Origin: Dictyophora rubrovolvata
Lineage: Eukaryota > Basidiomycota > Agaricomycetes > Phallales > Phallaceae
Length of the DNA: 64,000 nucleotides
NCBI GenBank assembly: GCA_029959195.1
Contig: CP114119.1
Location: 930,001-994,000 of the forward strand
Reading direction: 5' to 3'
This document shows positions 1 through 13,161 of this stretch, piece by piece. Each line of letters begins with the position of its first letter. Position 1 is the first letter of the stretch. The notes below the pieces were generated by a model, which saw nothing but the letters and a program-made list of their open reading frames with translations, did no database searches and was not told where the DNA came from. Made by a program: the position numbers and the translations under genes.

Positions 1-1060
1 TTCCTTTACGTCAGACGTTTCTTCTGATAACAAAACCTCCACTGTCATTATATTCAATGCAAAGTCAAGAGTCCCTAGGTCTCCTTCAGAATGAGGTATC
101 CCCAATGCAGTCTTGAACCGTGAAAATGGACAAACCTTCGAGGGATAGCCGGACATTCCTGAACCCAGCTGTCAAAGAGAAACAACTTCCACAGTCTGGA
201 ATTCCGAAAGAAATCATTTACGGAACTGTTCAGAACTGTTCTGATGAAGAATTATTGTTCGAGTTTCATGTCAAAATTCTGGTGAGAAAGAAATTGCCAT
301 ATAAATTTGAATGAGATAGTACAGCATCATGTTAGCGCTGTTGAACGGAAGCTACCTCGGATAGTGCGCCATGTTGATGTCGGAAGGAGGGGTGCTGGGA
401 CCACTGAACGACCGCCATTTAAGACGTCCATTCAAACTATTTCTTGTATTTGGATCGAATTGCCAGTCATGATGGCTGAACGTGACAAATGTTGAGGACA
501 TGTTCCCGATACCGAAGTCAATATCATGTCGCAGTCAGGTTGTGAGCTGTCCACATTGTCAGATTTCTAGTTCGGGTATCAAAAGGCAGTAGTAAACATT
601 GAATGGTCGGGAAGAAGTGGATATTATTATCCACCAGTGCCAAAGACACATGAACCGCGGTTTGCCAATCAGCATGAGGAATTCAAAAGGGATTAGTACC
701 GAGCGTGAGCACTCTATCCGGTCCTATTATTGCCGTAGTCCAAATATATTCTAGCTCGTGAGCATACCAAATCCAAGCCCCTCAAACAAAACGATTTGCG
801 ATAGAAGAAAAGGCACAAAGCTTACCATAAAGACTTTTACATCTGCTCCTCCACAAGCCAGAACCCCATTTCAAGGCACGACATACAAAAGTCGGAGTTG
901 GACGTGTACTATCGCAGGAACCATCTCTAGTACATGTAGTGAGCTCTATTGAGTATTGAGCAGCTGCGAAAAGGCTATCTGGTTGCACAAATTGAAGATT
1001 GACTGGTTGGGATGACAAAACAAGGGACAATTCCGTTCAGGCTGCTGACAAAACCAAGTT
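1..1060 (-). other. Unresolved coding-like segments, possible gene running off the left edge
   Basis: I do not recognise a family here. On the minus strand three stretches look coding and are followed by plausible donor sites. The first (about 1030-825) ends in front of a gtaagc donor. The second (about 525-330) reads ...MSSTFVTFSHHDWQF... and is followed by gtagct. The third (about 170-1) stays open to the window edge and includes FKTALGIPHSEGDLG. I could not join them with consistent splice phases, and other frames give competing short open stretches. It may be one intron-rich gene leaving the window, or the decayed remains of one. No start codon was fixed, and no function is proposed. Confidence 0.2.
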
Positions 1061-1224
1061 CAACATATTAATTAAAATTAATAAAAGATGCGGCCAAGTG
1101 TAAACTCTGTATACGGTCTTTATATGCATTTGTTGTATACCCAGCGCTCTTTCACATTATGTTTTCATACATCATCTGTAAAAAAGAACGATCGCGACTA
1201 CCGCTGTGGCTGGCCGTCTGTCTA

Positions 1225-2731
1225 CTAGTGTTGGTCTGGCGGGACATAAGGTTCGACAAGCATACGTGAGAATTGCTGCAACTTTTCCGGTCCCCGTACT
1301 TCTTCGGTCAACAAAGGAAGAAGTACAATGTGAAAGAATTCGTCATAAAGTTCATGTGCCTCCGCAAGATACTTTTGCTGCATTTTGTATCGTACCTGAC
1401 AGTGTTCGCAATTCGATCCTATGAAGAAATAAAAAGGTACAAGGTTTGAAATTTGATAAGTGGATGGAACTTTATCCGAAGTTTAATCATGAAATATCGA
1501 TCTTACCTTTTTTGGGGAATAGGAGTTGGTTCACCACGATGTTATGGGTGTCAATCTCGTAAGCGGTTAGTTCTTGAACTAATCTTTCTGTTTCATATAA
1601 CGAAAGGAACTCGGATATGCAAACGCAAACGAATGTGGTTTTTTCCTTTATAAATAAATTCGGGTCAGCCATAGATAAGAAACACAAGTCGGCTCATACC
1701 GGATCTTTGAACTGAGAGTTGACTTCGGTAATGACCTCTCGCATATTCTCCAATTTGGCAAACATATCTTCCTGTGAAGTCGGAGCACCCATCATCGCCG
1801 ACATCTAAAAAGCAAGATTTTAGAATGACTGTACACAGGAACAGAATCCAACAAACCAAACCTGGTTGATCATGGGACCGAAACGACTCCCTAGCGTGCT
1901 TAATTTACCCAACGCTTTCTCAAGGACAGAAGGAAAAGAAAGAAATCGTAAAGTGTGACCAGTTGGTGCGGTGTCAAAAACTATGACAGAGTATTCCATT
2001 GATTTGACGTGCCTAGTAAACAGCACATGATGTTGAATCGAAAAGAGAAGAAGAGACAGGGGAACCGACGTGTCAGCCCTCACCGGGGGTGGAAAAAAGA
2101 GATTTCTTGAAAATAAACGCACTTCATGATTTCAGCGAAGCCCATTGCTTCATCTACACCTGGAATGGCAAATGCCAGATCCTGCATCATCCCTCCCATA
2201 GCTCCTCCATCCGCTGCAAAACGACAGTCAGCACAATTTTACGCAGGTCTTGTTACTTGTATGTTACTTACATTGCTCTACCATTTCTTGCAGTGAGCTC
2301 GTCGGGTCGATCTCCATTGCGTACAGATTCCTGAATCCGTGTACGAGGCTTGCGTCTTTGCCAAATTTCTGACCAAATGCATCTGATAAGTTATGAGCGG
2401 GATCGGTAGACTAAATGGATTCATCACTTAGCAGTAACTTGATACTATAAAAGTACGTCACGTACAATAAGGAGAACGGACTCTCGATTGGCAGCAAGTT
2501 GAATCGCTAGAGAGCATGAAGTTGTGGTTTTGCCTGTTCAATAGAACGTCGGTCTAAACAAGCAAGCAGGACAGTATTCGGACAGACTAACCGACACCAC
2601 CCTTTCCTCCTAACAAAAATAAGATCAGCCAATGCCACGGGGTAACCAAAGAACTGACCACAAAAAATCCATTTGAGAGTCTTTTGATCTATGACATTCT
2701 GCAGTGTAGACTCTAGAAGATTGGAGGACAT
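1225..2731 (-). CDS. GET3: GET3 / ArsA-family ATPase of tail-anchored protein insertion
   Basis: Cytosolic ATPase that carries tail-anchored membrane proteins to the Get1/2 receptor at the ER. Nine exons (2731-2659, 2609-2592, 2533-2466, 2410-2272, 2213-2123, 2012-1862, 1804-1700, 1645-1507, 1418-1225) add up to 325 residues without a frame break. Visible family signatures are the deviant Walker A GGKGGVGKTT near residue 24, the A-loop [17 protein letters not shown] near 54, the switch region [13 protein letters not shown], and the CxxC-like pair in NCEHCQV near 265 that binds the dimer zinc. It ends [13 protein letters not shown]. The second exon is only 18 nt and carries most of the P-loop. 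The start fits the family's N-terminal extension before [12 protein letters not shown]. The gene is divergent from SRP68, 142 bp away. The yeast protein is 354 residues, so this is a compact homologue. Confidence 0.95.
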
Positions 2732-2873
2732 TAAACCGTTTAGATATAAAACGATTTTTGAGCAAGCAAAGGTTTTAAATACGATGTTAGAGAAGTAGTA
2801 CCGCAAATCGGCACACGTAAGAGCGCTTATTTACAATCTCTTACAATCCACCAGTGCATCGAACGAAAACGAG
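2732..2873. promoter_or_regulatory. Shared divergent promoter region of GET3 and SRP68
   Basis: Only 142 bp separate the two start codons, so both transcripts must start within or near this gap. I see no clear TATA box. The gap is AT-rich, with the repeated element cttacaatc at about 2831-2855. That it works as a bidirectional promoter is inferred from spacing alone. Confidence 0.5.
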
Positions 2874-5046
2874 ATGTCTGCCAAAGTCAATAGTAGCTTC
2901 CGACGTGAGTTTGTTTGGTGCCAGTCCCCCTTAATTTACTGAATAAATTGCAATTTTAGCTTTACAAACAATTAGTGAAGAAAGAGGTACACATGGGCTC
3001 CGCTACGGCGACTATACGCGCTATCGGTCTGTGTACCTTTTCTTTACATTGTTCACATTAAATCTGATATATTATTCAGTAAGCATTGCGCTCGAAAGAC
3101 TCATAGGCTTCGTTCTGCATTGAAGATGACTCACGGCAGAGGTCGTGAGTTTAAGAAACTCCCGCAAATTGTGCCCGAAAACGCGAAAGAAGGACAGTAA
3201 GTCGAAACCTGCTATTTGTTGATTTACATAGCGTAATAATGGGCGTAGTCTACAGCTGCTTCTATTCGAAACAGAAAGGGCATGGGCGTATGCTCAGGAA
3301 CTCAATGCAGATGATGACAGTCGTTCAACCTCTCGCTATCGTCGTTCACATTGGTACTTGGCCCAATTATTGACACTTGCTCAGTCACCAAACCTGGCAA
3401 TATCGCTCACACCACATGCGTCCGTGGAATTTATGATTTACGGATTGATACACACAGCAAGATTTAACCTACGTCGCGTACCCCAATCGACGGCGGGCTA
3501 TTATGGACTTAAACATGAGCCGGTCTTCGGCGGAAGCGGAAAAACCGTACCTTATCCTTTGATTTACCTCTCAATCGCGTACGCGTTTCTTGAAGAACTG
3601 GAAAAGGCGGCTCGGACCAGCAAAGAGGTTGCCTTCGCCCGATCTTACAAGGACGAAATTGCCCCAGAAATTCGGTGGTGTGTTCATGAATTTGAGAGCT
3701 CACCGTCCTATCCGGAAGATGAAGCAGAGGGTAGACTCGTTCAGCTTGCTTCTAAATGGAAGAAAAGAGAATGGGATATCGAGGGTATTGTGAAAGACAT
3801 TGCGCCAGCATTTTCGAGAGAGATTATTCCTGCATATGAAGAACTGGTGCAGAAACTGCGCACTAAATCGACGATTTCAGACCGCAAAAACGTTCTTGAA
3901 GAATTAATATGGGAAGAGAAACCGATTCCTCTTCGAAATCCAGAAATGGTAGATGTATTGCTCAAGGTGCAAGACTCACTTCATAAACTCAAGATCGGCG
4001 ATGGATATGACTCGAAAACGAAAGAAGGTGCTGGAAAAGCGACTCGTGGGCGTCTTACCAAATACGACAGCGTCCTGCTCTCGTTGAGTGATGCCGTTGA
4101 TCAAGCCCGGAAACTCGTAGAGGCTCAGCAGGTAATAGGTGGCATTTTATTGATCTGAGCAAAGAGGACTTGTTTTTTAAAAAAATTTATTTTATTTTAG
4201 ACAAGTGGTACGAATTCGGCCGCAGGAGGAGGGCGAGACATTGCATTCATGCATTCTGTCTTGACTTATCTGCACTTGACCTACCGGATCGAGCGGGACT
4301 TGATCCTGGTATCGGTCATCTCGGGTCAGAGTGACACATCGGACAGTGAAAATGGCGCAATTTCAGCCCAAAAGACGGTATCGCGGCTGCATTTGCTATC
4401 AGGAATCTTGCAATCGCTTACGCAGGCACTAACATTGCCTATTGTTGATGAATCGGCCGATGTCTCGACTGGGCTGTCGCTGCGAATATTGCATGTGAAA
4501 GCGGAACGGACGCTGCACCTGGCGCAGATTTACGCACATCCGACGCAGAGGCGTTACGCGGAGGCTGTCACGCTGACGCAACGAGGGCAGTTGCAGGTTA
4601 GGGAGGCCAAAACGATGCTAAGTATTCATGCTCCCAACAGGGTATCGACGCATCTGCGTTTCTACGAGATCAATGAACGACTGATCGAAGAAATGGAGGA
4701 GAAATTGGTAAAATTCGAGGAAAAATGCAAAATGGAGTGGTTTGCATACAATGGTGGAGCCGTGGGAGAGCGAAAGTCGGAGGACAAACATGAGAAGCCG
4801 GTGTTTTTCGACATTGCATTTAATTATGTGGAGCCACCGATAGAACAATTACGCAAACGAGCTGGATTGCCAGCCCTGGAGGGCGAGGTGGGCACCAGTG
4901 TTACTGTGAAGGCCAAGGTGGAGACTGAAGAGCAGCAGCAGCAGTCTGGGATTGCAGTGGCACCAAAGGACGAAGAAAAGAAGGCCAAGACATCGGGAGC
5001 TGGTGGGCTGGCAGGGTTCCTGGGGAGCTGGTGGGGGCGGAAGTAG
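2874..5046 (+). CDS. SRP68: Signal recognition particle subunit SRP68
   Basis: Largest RNA-binding subunit of the S domain of SRP, partner of SRP72, acting in co-translational targeting to the ER. Five exons (2874-2904, 2960-3026, 3080-3196, 3249-4131, 4201-5046) give 647 residues in frame. The N-terminus has the family block RGTHGLRYGDYTRYR followed by the basic CARKTHRLRSAL stretch that contacts 7SL RNA, then ERAWAYAQELN and RYRRSHWYLAQL. These match the human order GLRHGDFQRYR ... ERAWSYAMQL. The rest is alpha-helical. The C-terminus is a Q/K-rich tail ending in GLAGFLGSWWGRK, a Gly-rich tail usual for fungal SRP68. The fourth exon starts after an AG at 3247-3248 rather than the later AG at 3254-3255, because only the earlier one keeps the frame. 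Confidence 0.96.
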
Positions 5047-5265
5047 CGCTGAGCAACGTCATAGTTTGTATTTAGGGGGCAGCAGCGGGTACACGGGGTC
5101 CTTAATATACGTATGTCCGTAATGCAGAGACTGGTGGTTCCTGATGGAAAATGACGTAAGTGGAGGCCTAGGCAAGTGGCGTGACATAGAGTGACAGCGT
5201 TATATGATATTGCATGATTTTTCTGGGCCCAAACGGAGGCGAGAACAAGCTTTGTCGCTGTCCAG

Positions 5266-8196
<2,931 letters not shown>

Positions 8197-8628
8197 TATG
8201 ATTTGCGACCTTTCCTTTCTCACCCTTTAATTATGTTAGTCCCCCGTTTTTTTTTCAGGATTTATTCTCTTTTTGTTTTTCATTGTTCACACGTTGTTGA
8301 CTCACCCCTCCTCGTTTTCTATATACATATTACTTCTGAATCGGATTGTACTTTTGATTTACTTCTCATATTTGATTATTGCGTCTGCGAAACTTGAAAA
8401 TTTTTCTTTCTTTCTCATTCATTTCGACAATTACTTCTAATTCAATTTTCTGGCACCATTCTTCATTATTGTAGATTATTTGGTCGCGTATTTTTGTAAC
8501 CAATTTATGTAGCGAATACAATTTCTATATGTCTCGAGATCTAACTGGCGTCGTCTATATTTAGATAAGATGTCTGACCTCAGTTGCTGCGGTTTTTCGG
8601 GGGCATCAACTTGAACGCAACAATCAGC
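8197..8628. other. Intergenic: 3' region of the phosphatase and upstream of the DUF7704-like gene
   Basis: 432 bp, very AT-rich with pyrimidine runs (tttctttctttctc near 8405). It most likely holds the phosphatase 3'UTR and the promoter of the next gene. I saw no convincing gene and no clear TATA box. Confidence 0.5.
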
Positions 8629-9416
8629 ATGTCTGACTTTCCCGCACTTCCTGGGTTTTATAAACTCTTGTTTTTGCACTTAGAACCTAGTGAGACGAGA
8701 GTTTTTTTCCTGGAATTCAACAATTATTGTATATTCAACAGTTTCAACTATCAGTCCCGCGGTCTTGGCATGGGGTTTTCCAGGTGCTCTTTGGTTCCAT
8801 TCGGAACTGATACCTTTGCCCAATGCCTTGACATCACTTGATGAGCGCACCAAGATGGCTATTTGGCAATTGGGAAACTGGGAGTGATCTTTTATCTCAA
8901 AAGCTCAACCATAGTTTTCTCATACTACCTTGAACTCTGTAGGCTACTTCCTCCTAGGTCTTATTTCATCTTTGGTTTTCAGAGCTGTGAGAGATGCTCT
9001 TCCGAATAATCCTGTGGCACAAGAAAAGATTGTTCGTGCCATGTTGACTGCGCTAGCCATAGCGGATGTAGGTTGCTTCCGCCTCGCATAAAGAAGATTT
9101 GACTGTTGTTTCTGTGTCAATAGGTATCGCAGTAAGTCAAGTTAATCTACGTAGTTGTCCTTGGACTTCAATTTCTGCGTAGTGTTGCCCTATCATTCAT
9201 TGGTCTTCCTCTACAAATTCGCTACAGCCCCTCCACTTGGAATCCCATGACACATGGCAATATTACGTTCACGACGTTCCTTTTCGTTGTACGGTAAGCA
9301 TCATCAGATGGTTGATCATCATCAAAGTGCCTGATGTTCAAAATAATAGAGTCGCGTGGTTGCTGGGTGTTAATCGCCAGGTTTACGGCCCCTCAGCGAG
9401 AGTTAAACGTGGATGA
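8629..9416 (+). CDS. Small multi-spanning membrane protein, DUF7704-like
   Basis: Function unknown. It matches my memory of a basidiomycete/ascomycete family of about 170 residues that starts (M)S.FPALP.FYK.LF and has four hydrophobic helices. Six exons (8629-8689, 8742-8879, 8943-9067, 9124-9131, 9183-9293, 9350-9416) sum to 510 nt, 169 residues, and keep one frame throughout. Readable landmarks are EPISTISPAVLAWGFPGALW, AIWQLGNCYFLLGL, FRAVRDALPNNP, ALAIADVSHVALSF, THGNITF and RVAWLLG. Two oddities stand out. The fourth exon is only 8 nt, and the donor of intron 2 reads GGGAGT (8880-8885), where a canonical site would read GTGAGT. Reading through intron 2 gives an early stop. It could be a point-damaged allele, a sequencing error or a rare non-canonical site. 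Confidence 0.8.
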
Positions 9417-9622
9417 CTTCCAACCGAATTTTGCTTTTCAGAAACGTTGCAAAAGAGATCTTAGTTAGTCAAATGTTGTGATAGAGAATGTTATTGGGTA
9501 ACAATAAGGAATGAAGAAACAAGCGGAAATCATTCGGTACATCGTAAACACAGACATCCCCCGTAGCCCCGAGATCCAAGGAGACACTCTGCCTTATTGG
9601 ACATTCAAGGCCTTCTTTAGTA

Positions 9623-10013
9623 TTATTTTGTTGTCCCGCCACCGCCGACGGTGCCCGTAGCTGCGCCCTTTTCAGCTTCCTTTCGCTGTATAGTTTGTAA
9701 CAGACGGTTAGTATGAGAAAGTGACGACAATTAGACGGCTTATCACGTACTTTTTGTTTCTCGCGAAGGGCTTCAGCATCACTGGAAAAGAAGAAGAAAA
9801 AATAAATACTCCAGCTTCCTGATGGAGAACGGATGAAGGAGACGTACGCTTCTTTGCGTTTCTGTAGGCTTGCCCCGGACTCTTTTTTGCCTTTGCCTTG
9901 AGCAGCAGCCTTTTTCTGAGCTTTAAGTCGATCTTGATCTCTCTGATTGCCCCCTAGAATGGGTATGAGTAGTGTATCTTGGCTCTGGAATGACTCGGAG
10001 ACGTACTGGTCAT
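9623..10013 (-). CDS. SERF / 4F5-family small basic protein
   Basis: A 68-residue highly charged protein of the SERF family, small EDRK-rich factors that speed amyloid-type aggregation in animals and yeast. Four exons are read: a first coding exon of only 7 nt (10013-10007), the core exon, a 31-nt exon and the last one. The family core is clear: MTRGNQRDQDRLKAQKK, then KESGASLQKRKEADAEALREKQ. The tail is GTVGGGGTTK, a little longer than usual. The start is fixed by the conserved MTRGNQRDQDR, which only appears after removing the intron between ATGACCA and GGGGCAAT. It is convergent with the DUF7704-like gene (206 bp) and divergent from NPL4. Confidence 0.85.
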
Positions 10014-10485
10014 GAATGTTCTCGATAGAAATCGATGAGGGGAGGAATTGGTGAAGAACACGTGACGGTGTATGTGACCGTGACTCCACGCTGCACCCTG
10101 CCCTCATTCCGAATTAATTAGTTAGTATTGATATTGGCACCGTCAAGCAGTTTCAATAGTAATGCTGCGTGTCAAAAAGATAGTCAACTCTCTCGCGCAG
10201 GAATGGGGCCTGAGGCTAATTCTCGTCCATTGTCAAGCGTCATTTATGTCAGGGCAGTGGACTTCTGATGTCTTCCAACTTCTTTTCTGCACGTATTTCT
10301 AGATATTCTGCTGTCGATGAGCCCACACATGCAACTTTCAACACATCCGAGAGCCTTCGAGATTTTTTGAAGAAATGAACGCGTAGAGATAGTCGCGTTA
10401 CGTAATGGTAACCGTTCCCGAATTGAAAACGCTGACGTCGCTCTCGCTCGTCAACGCGTCACCTCCCTTCTTGCCACACACCACG
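10014..10485. promoter_or_regulatory. Divergent intergenic region between the SERF gene and NPL4
   Basis: 472 bp between two start codons, so it should hold the promoters and 5'UTRs of both. It contains several CG-rich elements (for example ctgacgtcgctctcgctcgtcaacgcg, around 10432-10457, with a TGACGTC core at 10432-10438 that resembles a CRE/ATF site). No gene seen. Confidence 0.4.
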
Positions 10486-12797
10486 ATGGTAAACTTGATA
10501 TTTTCCTTGCCTATAACGGCTTACACCAATTCATCTGCAGATTATTCGCATTAGGTCTAAGGATGGAAATTTTCGGCTCGAGCTTCCTCCAAATGCACTC
10601 GCTTCGGAACTGGCCCAAAAGGTGTGTGGTTTTTGTGCACAGCTGCTGAATTTGCATTTCACATTCTACCCCAGATATTAGAAACTACCACAGATGCAGA
10701 TCCCAACTCAATCATGGTATCCGATAGACCAAGAGGAGGTGAAGTCAATATCTCTACTCTCGCAAAGCGGACTTTGCAAAGCCTAAATCTTAAGTACTTG
10801 CCTTTAATATTTACACCTATAATATTTATTTTTGACATAATGATATGGGCAGTCATGGCGATTTGATTTTCGTTTCGTATTCAATTGTCCCCGCATCTAA
10901 CTCAACAACGGCGGATGGTTCTGCTAGTGTGGCAGAGAAATCCACATCGTCTGAAACGATACGGGTATGGGAAAATGTCAAGGAAGAAGCGGTGGACAAA
11001 TACTATAGGAAGCAAGAAGGGAAGATTCCTCGACCCAAAGATGCTCGGTTCTGCAAGCACGGAGCGAATGCGATGTGCGACTATTGCATGCCGCTCGAAC
11101 CTTTCGACGCCAATTATCACGCTCAGCACAATATCAAGCATTTGTCATTCCACGCATATCTGAGGAAACTTACCCCTCCTGCCCCTCCTTCCGCATCTGC
11201 TCTTCCTCCGTTATCTAAGCTCTCGTACAAAGTCAAAACTCCCTGTCCGACGGGTGGGCACCCGCCATGGCCTGCAGGTATTTGTACTGCCTGTCAGCCT
11301 TCTGCTATTACACTCCAGCCCCAATCTTTCCGAATGGTGGATCATCTCGAATTTGCGGATCGCGAGATCATTGATCGTTTCCTTCACGCTTGGCGTCGAA
11401 CAGCTACTCAACGGTTTGGTTGGCTGATTGGAAGATATGAACCTTACGACGAGGTGCCAATGGGTATTAAGGCTGTCGTAGAGGCTATACACGAGCCTCC
11501 TCAAGAAGGAGAGCTAGATGGACTAAGCCTGGGACTTCCATGGGAAGACGAGCAACGAATTAAGAACGTCGCTAGCAAAGCTTCTGCACCGCTCATGATT
11601 GTCGGTATGATATTCACGGACCTGACTCCAAACGAGGATGACAAGACGAAGCTAATTTACAAGCGACACCAAGACTCCTTTTTCTTGTCATCGCTAGAAA
11701 CCATTTTTGCTGCTACTGAGCAGCTTCGTCATCCTACCTCTTGCAGGTGGTCTAACACTGGATATTTCAGTTCTCGGCTAGTAACAGCTGTGCTTTCGGG
11801 AACAGAGGAAGGCGGTGTTGACGTACAAGCATATCAGGTCTCCGAGCAAGCTTGTGCGATGGTGGAAGCTGATATGATCGAAGCTAGTGTTGAACCGGGT
11901 ATTGTACGCGTGAAGGAGGAGGATCGAGATGCGAATTCGGCAAGATATGTTCCGGATGTCTTCTTTCGATATAAAAATGAGTATGGGATTGAAGTCAAAA
12001 AGAGCGCGAAACCGTGTTTTCCAGTTGAATATTTGATACTTAACGTGAGTCAATTTTCTCAAATTTTATTATCTCAATCTATAAACCGTTGTCCCGCTGC
12101 TTAAGGTAACTCATGGTTTCCCGAAAAACCCCGCTCCTCTATTCCGTTCCATATCGTTTCCTATCGAGAACCGACCAGGACTTGAGAACCAGGGTATTGA
12201 AACTGTGCTGCGGGAATTGTATAAACGGAAAGCATTTGAAGTACGAAACGGCACACAGGGAACGGCGCCGGGAGATGCAGCTGCACGCGTTGAATTGGCC
12301 CGGTGGTTGAGTGATTGGCATCTTGTTTCCTTCTTGGGAACTGTTGATCTTTTCTCCGAGGCAAGTTGCAGTTGTATCTTATGATAACCCCGTTTATAAT
12401 TCGTGTGCAGAATGAGATGACTGTTTTGATAAAAACAGCCTCTGCTCCAGACATTGAGAATCCTACTCTTTTAGACCCATTACTAGCCACTGCTGGTTGG
12501 CAGACATTGGTGACGATAGCTCAGGAAAGCGGAGGTAAGTCACATCGGCTATAAATAATCGGATTCTTTGAGGAACCAATTGCTACTATTACAGCGCCAC
12601 GACGGCCTGCTACGTTTCCTTCAAGCAGTAGCAATGCTCAGATTGTTCCGGCCGGAAATGACGACATCCCTCCAGAAGTCTTCGACCAAATCATGGACCA
12701 AAGTGGTGTGGTTACGACCAAAACGTGTCCATTCTGCACTTTTGAAAATCCACATGCAGACGGAGATTGCGATGTCTGTGGGTTGCCATTAGGCTGA
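10486..12797 (+). CDS. NPL4: NPL4, ubiquitin-binding cofactor of Cdc48/p97
   Basis: With Ufd1, loads ubiquitinated substrates on Cdc48, notably in ER-associated degradation. Seven exons (10486-10488, 10541-10621, 10675-10793, 10853-12044, 12106-12360, 12411-12534, 12595-12797) give 658 residues. There is a ubiquitin-like N-terminal domain (IIRIRSKDGNFRLELPP ... LNHGDLIFVSY) and a zf-NPL4 block with FCKHGANAMCDYCMPLEPFD. The MPN-like core follows, with RFGWLIGRYEPY and ASAPLMIVGMIFTDL. A C-terminal NZF-type finger has TCPFCTF and CDVCGLPLG, as in animal NPL4 and unlike the yeast protein. The first coding exon is the ATG alone, chosen because the ubiquitin-like fold begins immediately after the intron. 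The fifth intron (12361-12410) starts with GCAAGT, a GC-AG intron. Confidence 0.95.
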
Positions 12798-13161
12798 GAC
12801 GTAGCCGTTGTATTTACATCCACTCGCGTATAGACGACCTTTAAAATTCTCTATAAAAATAACGCATTTGAAAATGAACGTAGACATATACGGCCATTGG
12901 ACATCCAAAGCTGTCAAAATTATATATCACGCGAGTATAACACGTCCCTTGAATATTAACCGGGTGTGGGCGGCAGGCAAATGCCTCGGCCCTATGTATG
13001 TGCTATGCACCATTGATATTAAGCCATTATATAGACGTCACTCAATAGTCACCATACCTTCCACTCGCCGTTTTCTCACTCCTTCAATTCATATTACTAT
13101 CTTTTCCTGACAGTCACATAGCGCCTTCGTGTCTATCCTTTATACCACACCAGACGACGCT
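12798..13161. promoter_or_regulatory. Intergenic upstream of the tricalbin gene
   Basis: 364 bp between the NPL4 stop and the tricalbin start. A candidate TATA element (tatatagac, 13028-13036) lies about 130 bp upstream of the tricalbin ATG, followed by a pyrimidine-rich stretch (13045-13130) typical of fungal transcription start regions. Confidence 0.4.
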
